Both the position numbers and the translations under genes were made by a program. A DNA stretch of 5,479 nt from an archaeon (GTDB lineage Archaea > Thermoproteota > Nitrososphaeria > Nitrososphaerales > Nitrosopumilaceae). The notes under the pieces are model-generated. The model searched no databases, was not told the DNA's origin, and worked only from the letters and a program-made list of their open reading frames with translations. The DNA lies in assembly GCA_005240025.1 (NCBI GenBank), contig SBBK01000137.1, positions 1 through 5,479 of the forward strand, read 5' to 3'. Positions 4,395-5,479 of the stretch are shown one piece after another; positions within the stretch are counted from its first letter, which is position 1; the number at the start of each line of letters is the position of its first letter.

Positions 4395-5453
4395 TTGAAC
4401 AAGGAAGCTACCCTATATGAGAAATTGCCGGGCAACCGAGTCCGCTGTACAGCATGTGCCAGATACTGTGAGATAAAGGACGGCCAAATTGGTCTTTGCG
4501 GAATCAGGGGAAACGAGGGTGGCAAGCTAGACCTGTATGTATACGGTAAAGTCATCACGGGACACGTCGATCCAATCGAGAAAAAACCAGTCATCCACTA
4601 TCGACCGGGAACCAGAATATTTTCAATTGCCACTACTGGCTGCAACTGGCTGTGCAAGTTTTGCCAAAACAACGACATTTCCCAGCGAAGAAAAGTAGAG
4701 GGAGTCGATCTGACTCCACAACAGGTAGCCCAGATGGCAGTTGACTCCAACTCGGATGGCATTGCGTACACGTATAATCAGCCATCAATTTTTATCGAGT
4801 TTGCCCGTGATTGCGGAATCGAGGCACACAAAAGGGACCTATTTAACATATTTGTCTCAAACGGTTACGACACACCACAAACAGTCAAAATGATGGGAGA
4901 ATTTCTGGACTGCATTACGGTGGATTTTAAGGGAAGTGCAGAACCCGAATTCACCCGACGAATCATTGGGGTTCCTGACCCAAAGCCAATCTTTGATACT
5001 TTAATCGAGATCCGAGACAAGACAAAAATTCACACCGAAATTACTGATCTAATTGTTCCACAGGTAGGTGACAATTTAGAACATGCAAAAAAACTCGCCA
5101 AATTTCTCTATGACAATTTTGGGCCGGAGATGCCTATTCATTTTCTGAGGTTTCATCCGGACTATAAAATGATGGAATTTCCATCCACTCCAGTCAAAAC
5201 TCTGGAAAAACATTACGAGGTGGCAAAAAAAGAAGGCCTGGAATACGTATACATTGGAAATGTTCCAGGTCACCCATACGAGCACACATACTGCCCCGGC
5301 TGCAAAAACATCGCAGTTGGAAGGTACGGCTTTGATATTGTATCGTGGAATCTTGATGCGCAAAACAAATGTAATACATGCGGAAAACAAATCCCAATAA
5401 TTGGACCTCTTGATAAAAAATACAAACAAAACAGGTTCCAGCTCGTAGTCTAA
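4395..5453 (+). CDS. amrS: AmmeMemoRadiSam-system radical SAM enzyme (PflA-like)
   Basis: A radical S-adenosylmethionine protein of the family that accompanies AMMECR1 and MEMO proteins. It is often annotated as a pyruvate formate-lyase activating enzyme, but its substrate is not established to my knowledge. Numbered from TTG 4395 (352 residues), it has the N-terminal cysteine block typical of this family, RCTACARYC and GLCGIRGN (Cys18, 21, 25, 35), and then the CxxxCxxC cluster motif CNWLCKFC (Cys83, 87, 90) for the 4Fe-4S cluster that cleaves SAM. A barrel follows with YTYNQPSIFIE, VDFKG and HFLRFHPDY. The tail GNVPGHPYEHTYCPGC leads into a zinc-ribbon-like pair (Cys300/303 and Cys326/329). 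An in-frame ATG at 4350 would add MVASLYIARERNIPV, but it lies in the phosphatase promoter and upstream of a TATA box, so I favour TTG, where the family-like NKEATLYEKL begins. No glycyl-radical enzyme gene is nearby, arguing against a PflA role. Confidence 0.92.
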   Translation: MNKEATLYEKLPGNRVRCTACARYCEIKDGQIGLCGIRGNEGGKLDLYVYGKVITGHVDPIEKKPVIHYRPGTRIFSIATTGCNWLCKFCQNNDISQRRKVEGVDLTPQQVAQMAVDSNSDGIAYTYNQPSIFIEFARDCGIEAHKRDLFNIFVSNGYDTPQTVKMMGEFLDCITVDFKGSAEPEFTRRIIGVPDPKPIFDTLIEIRDKTKIHTEITDLIVPQVGDNLEHAKKLAKFLYDNFGPEMPIHFLRFHPDYKMMEFPSTPVKTLEKHYEVAKKEGLEYVYIGNVPGHPYEHTYCPGCKNIAVGRYGFDIVSWNLDAQNKCNTCGKQIPIIGPLDKKYKQNRFQLVV

Positions 5454-5454
5454 A

Positions 5455-5479
5455 ATGCCACTGCACGCACAGGTGAGCC
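5455..5479 (+). CDS. Start of a further rightward ORF, cut by the window edge
   Basis: An ATG one base after the radical SAM stop opens a frame reading MPLHAQVS to the window end. The one-base spacing is typical of a translationally coupled operon partner. Eight codons are too few to identify a product. MEMO or AMMECR1 would be expected partners of this radical SAM family, but these residues do not show either, and chance cannot be excluded because no clear Shine-Dalgarno precedes the ATG. Confidence 0.35.

Noticed and set aside
4350..5453. Pyruvate formate-lyase activating enzyme as the function of the radical SAM gene
   Set aside because: This is the common automatic label, but there is no formate-lyase or other glycyl-radical gene in view, and the N-terminal cysteine block and C-terminal ribbon fit the AmmeMemoRadiSam family better.
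5076..5466. Minus-strand frames opposite the end of the radical SAM gene, rich in Phe and Cys
   Set aside because: They are antisense to a conserved zinc-ribbon end. The apparent hydrophobicity comes from complementing Lys- and Glu-rich codons.

Overview
The window looks like chromosomal DNA from an ammonia-oxidising archaeon (Nitrososphaerota, formerly Thaumarchaeota), most likely the Nitrosopumilales side. The support is gene content and gene order, not a database search: an archaeal RNA polymerase subunit L, an archaeal transcript-cleavage factor TFS and a PCNA sliding clamp sit together. Most gene starts have an archaeal A/T-rich TATA-like element about 25-32 bases upstream and little or no untranslated leader. 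Base composition looks moderate by eye, which would suit a Nitrosotenuis-like genome better than a very AT-rich Nitrosopumilus, but I could not compute it and give this little weight.

Layout. Positions 1-3052 are read leftwards, in the order rpoL, tfs, pcna, aspartate kinase, then the N-terminal part of an exported or membrane-anchored protein cut by the window edge. rpoL and tfs abut exactly. pcna has its own promoter and a TTG start. The kinase follows pcna after a very short gap. From about 3053 a compact divergent promoter also drives a rightward gene for a 179-residue protein of unknown function. A 50-residue rightward ORF (3668-3820) follows, ending one base from the end of a leftward DUSP23-like phosphatase gene (3822-4319). 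A second compact divergent promoter (4320-4394) separates the phosphatase from a rightward radical SAM gene of the AmmeMemoRadiSam family. The first codons of another ORF begin one base after that gene.

How the genes relate. rpoL, tfs and pcna form an information-processing block: RNA polymerase assembly, rescue of backtracked polymerase, and replication/repair clamp. The kinase opens the aspartate branch of amino-acid synthesis, and its ACT-domain motifs look like the threonine-sensing type. The phosphatase and radical SAM gene share a promoter region, but nothing in the sequence shows a shared pathway.

The window is gene-dense. There is no intergenic stretch of 300 bases, and I saw no tRNA or rRNA gene, CRISPR array, insertion sequence or integrase. 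I do not see a wholly new multi-gene system. The points most worth following up are the unannotated 50-residue ORF, the unknown gene divergent from rpoL, the likely mis-set starts of several genes, the functionally obscure radical SAM enzyme, and the dyad upstream of pcna.
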